Part shown: positions 62,811 to 64,000 of the stretch, piece by piece
Layout of the letters: each line of letters starts with the position of its first letter
Numbering within the stretch: position 1 is the stretch's first letter
DNA from: Actinopolymorpha cephalotaxi
Lineage (GTDB): Bacteria; Actinomycetota; Actinomycetes; Propionibacteriales; Actinopolymorphaceae
Length of the DNA: 64,000 nt
Assembly: GCF_013408535.1 (NCBI RefSeq)
Contig: NZ_JACBZA010000001.1
Location: 2,564,850 to 2,628,849 of the forward strand
Direction: 5' to 3'
Translations under genes and position numbers: made by a program
The notes under the pieces: model-generated
The model's input: only the letters and a program-made list of their open reading frames with translations
Database searches by the model: none
Told to the model about the DNA's origin: nothing

Positions 62811-62956
62811 GCTTGTCCGGCCCCGGCTCGTCCCGCCGGCCGCTCCGATGTGAACGATCTTCGGTCACCGACCGCCCACTCGGTCCACTTCCGCTCAGGC
62901 TTGCCACCGCCAGTAAGGTAAAGGGACGGTAAAGCGAGCGGAGGAGGTGGCGCATC

Positions 62957-63466
62957 GTGCGTTCCTCCCCCGGCTCTGCCCGAGCGGGCCGCCTCCGGCA
63001 CCGACGCAACCCGTCGGCCCCACCGGCCCCACCGGCCCCATCGGTCCCGGCAACGCGGTCCGCTCACTCCGCCCTGCTCCTGCTGAGTGTGCTGGCCGTG
63101 CTGTTCGGGACCCTGCTGACCGGCCCCGAGCCCGCCGTCAGTCCTCCCCCGGCCCTGCGCGCCTCCGCCGCCGGCACCACCCACGCCTCGAACCCGGCCG
63201 GCGAACCCGTTGCCACCGCGGTCGCCGGCGGTGAGCACACCGCCACGTCCGCGTCACCGGCGCCGGACCACGGCGAGCGACCCGACGCGGCAGTGTCCGC
63301 CGGGGCACCGCTGATCTCCTGGGTGCACGGACTCAACTCCACCCTCCCCGACCAGGCGCCGACGCTCGGCGTCTCCGCCGCCACCGCGCCCCCGCCCGGG
63401 GCCACCCGGCAGGTGCACGCCGCCCTCACCGACCACCACCCGAGCCGCGCACCTCCGCAGGCCTGA
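62957..63466 (+). CDS. Hypothetical membrane-anchored or secreted protein
   Basis: A 169-aa protein not recognised. A long basic, Pro/Ala-rich N-terminus (PSAPPAPPAPSVPATRS) precedes one hydrophobic segment at about residues 38-56 (HSALLLLSVLAVLFGTLLTG); the rest is Ala/Pro/Ser/His-rich and probably extracellular and disordered. The GTG at 62957 has a strong GGAGGAGG site eight bases or so upstream, which supports real translation. It lies between the tRNA cluster and the antiporter gene. It could be a secreted or cell-surface protein; no family can be named. Confidence 0.5.
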   Translation: MRSSPGSARAGRLRHRRNPSAPPAPPAPSVPATRSAHSALLLLSVLAVLFGTLLTGPEPAVSPPPALRASAAGTTHASNPAGEPVATAVAGGEHTATSASPAPDHGERPDAAVSAGAPLISWVHGLNSTLPDQAPTLGVSAATAPPPGATRQVHAALTDHHPSRAPPQA

Positions 63467-63701
63467 CGAGCCGACTCCGTCCGCCTGAGCTCTCCGCACG
63501 CCCCGGTACGCCCGTGCGTGCGCATCATCCGGAGGTCCGACCCGTGAACCGCTCCTGCGCGGTGCACGGCGTGGTCGCGCACCCCGGCCGGCCTGTCACC
63601 AGGCTCCGCGCCGGCACCTGCTCGTTCGTGGCTTCCCGCCACGACCACCGCGCCGTGACCCCACCCTCGCCGCCCACGCTCTCGCCGCCCACCCCACCGT
63701 C

Positions 63702-64000
63702 ATGAGCGCCGCCGAGCTCAACGTCGTCCTCGCGGGCGCGATGCTCGTCCTGCTCGCCGCGACGGCCGCGGTCCGGCTGTCGGCGAAGGCGGGCCTGCCC
63801 ACCCTGCTGGTCTACCTCGCCATCGGGCTGGTGATCGGCGAGGCCGGGCTCGGCCTGGAGTTCGAGGACGCCCAGCTCACCCAGAACCTCGGCCTGATCG
63901 CGCTCGCGGTGATCCTCGCCGAGGGCGGGCTCACCACCCGCTGGTCGGCGATCCGGCCGGTCGTCGAGGTCAGCGCGATCCTGGCCACCCTGGGCGTGGC
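63702..64000 (+). CDS. Cation (K+ or Na+)/proton antiporter, N-terminal part (cut by window edge)
   Basis: The first 99 codons of a CPA1-type membrane antiporter. Hydrophobic segments are at about residues 5-22, 30-50 and 62-80. The sequence GLPTLLVYLAIGLVIGEAGLG and NLGLIALAVILAEGGLTTRW are typical of the K+/H+ (NhaP2/CvrA-like) subgroup. No ribosome site precedes the ATG and the start may differ slightly. The 235-bp gap before it shows nothing recognisable. The rest lies beyond the window. Confidence 0.85.
   Translation, partial: MSAAELNVVLAGAMLVLLAATAAVRLSAKAGLPTLLVYLAIGLVIGEAGLGLEFEDAQLTQNLGLIALAVILAEGGLTTRWSAIRPVVEVSAILATLGV

Noticed and set aside
63467-63701. A small gene between the hypothetical protein and the antiporter
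   Set aside because: The only short frames are Pro/Arg-rich, lack a ribosome site and overlap the antiporter start.

Overview
The window is about 64 kb of very GC-rich chromosomal DNA from a high-GC Gram-positive bacterium (Actinomycetota). Evidence for this is the phosphatidylinositol-mannoside genes pgsA/acyltransferase/pimA, a Rel-family stringent factor, an SsgA/SsgB-like protein, frequent GTG starts and many 1-4 bp gene overlaps. The SsgB-like protein points to a mycelial or sporulating lineage; I cannot name the genus. No rRNA, transposase, integrase or CRISPR array was seen, so this is a core chromosomal segment with a few accessory insertions. Its gene order follows the conserved actinobacterial block efp - aro - alaS - aspS/hisS - rel - secDF - ruv - pdx - pim - thrS.

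Layout. 1-9.5 kb: efp (cut by the window edge), an M24 peptidase and shikimate genes aroQ, aroC-aroK-aroB and aroE, with a prepilin peptidase, mltG and ruvX. A plus-strand trio (membrane L7/L12-like protein, MerR regulator, cysteine-rich zinc protein) splits aroQ from aroB. 9.5-14.5 kb: alaS, two small membrane proteins and rarA. 14.5-20.9 kb: a family-5 (Opp/Dpp-type) ABC importer with a LacI-type operator in front. 20.9-29.8 kb: aspS, hisS, an MBL hydrolase, a truncated membrane protein at the usual place of a peptidyl-prolyl isomerase, a DUF349 protein and rel. 29.8-36.5 kb: apt, secF, secD, yajC, ruvB, ruvA, ruvC, with a LexA box before ruvC. 36.5-44.7 kb: a Ser/Thr kinase, yebC, pdxT, pdxS, a LemA-like protein, pimA, an acyltransferase and pgsA. 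44.9-48.8 kb: plus-strand EF-G-like GTPase, acetyl esterase and cupin. 48.9-54 kb: HIT phosphorylase, sthA, PfkB kinase, thrS. 54-57.4 kb: a non-canonical Hsp70/J/GrpE operon. 57.6-64 kb: yaaA, tRNA-Val(CAC), a PGPGW membrane protein, an SsgB-like gene, an aminotransferase IV, CapA, tRNA-Gly/Cys/Val, an unknown protein and the start of a cation/proton antiporter.

How it fits together. Most genes are housekeeping: aromatic amino-acid synthesis, tRNA charging, the stringent response, protein export, Holliday-junction processing and phosphoinositide-mannoside lipids. The likely regulatory links are SOS control of ruvCAB and sugar-type (LacI) control of the importer. The least described module is the chaperone operon: an Hsp70 with a shortened C-terminus, a membrane-anchored J/TPR protein whose HPD motif reads SPD, and a GrpE-like partner. 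I consider it the best candidate here for an under-described system. Starts, motifs and repeats were read by eye; no database search was possible.
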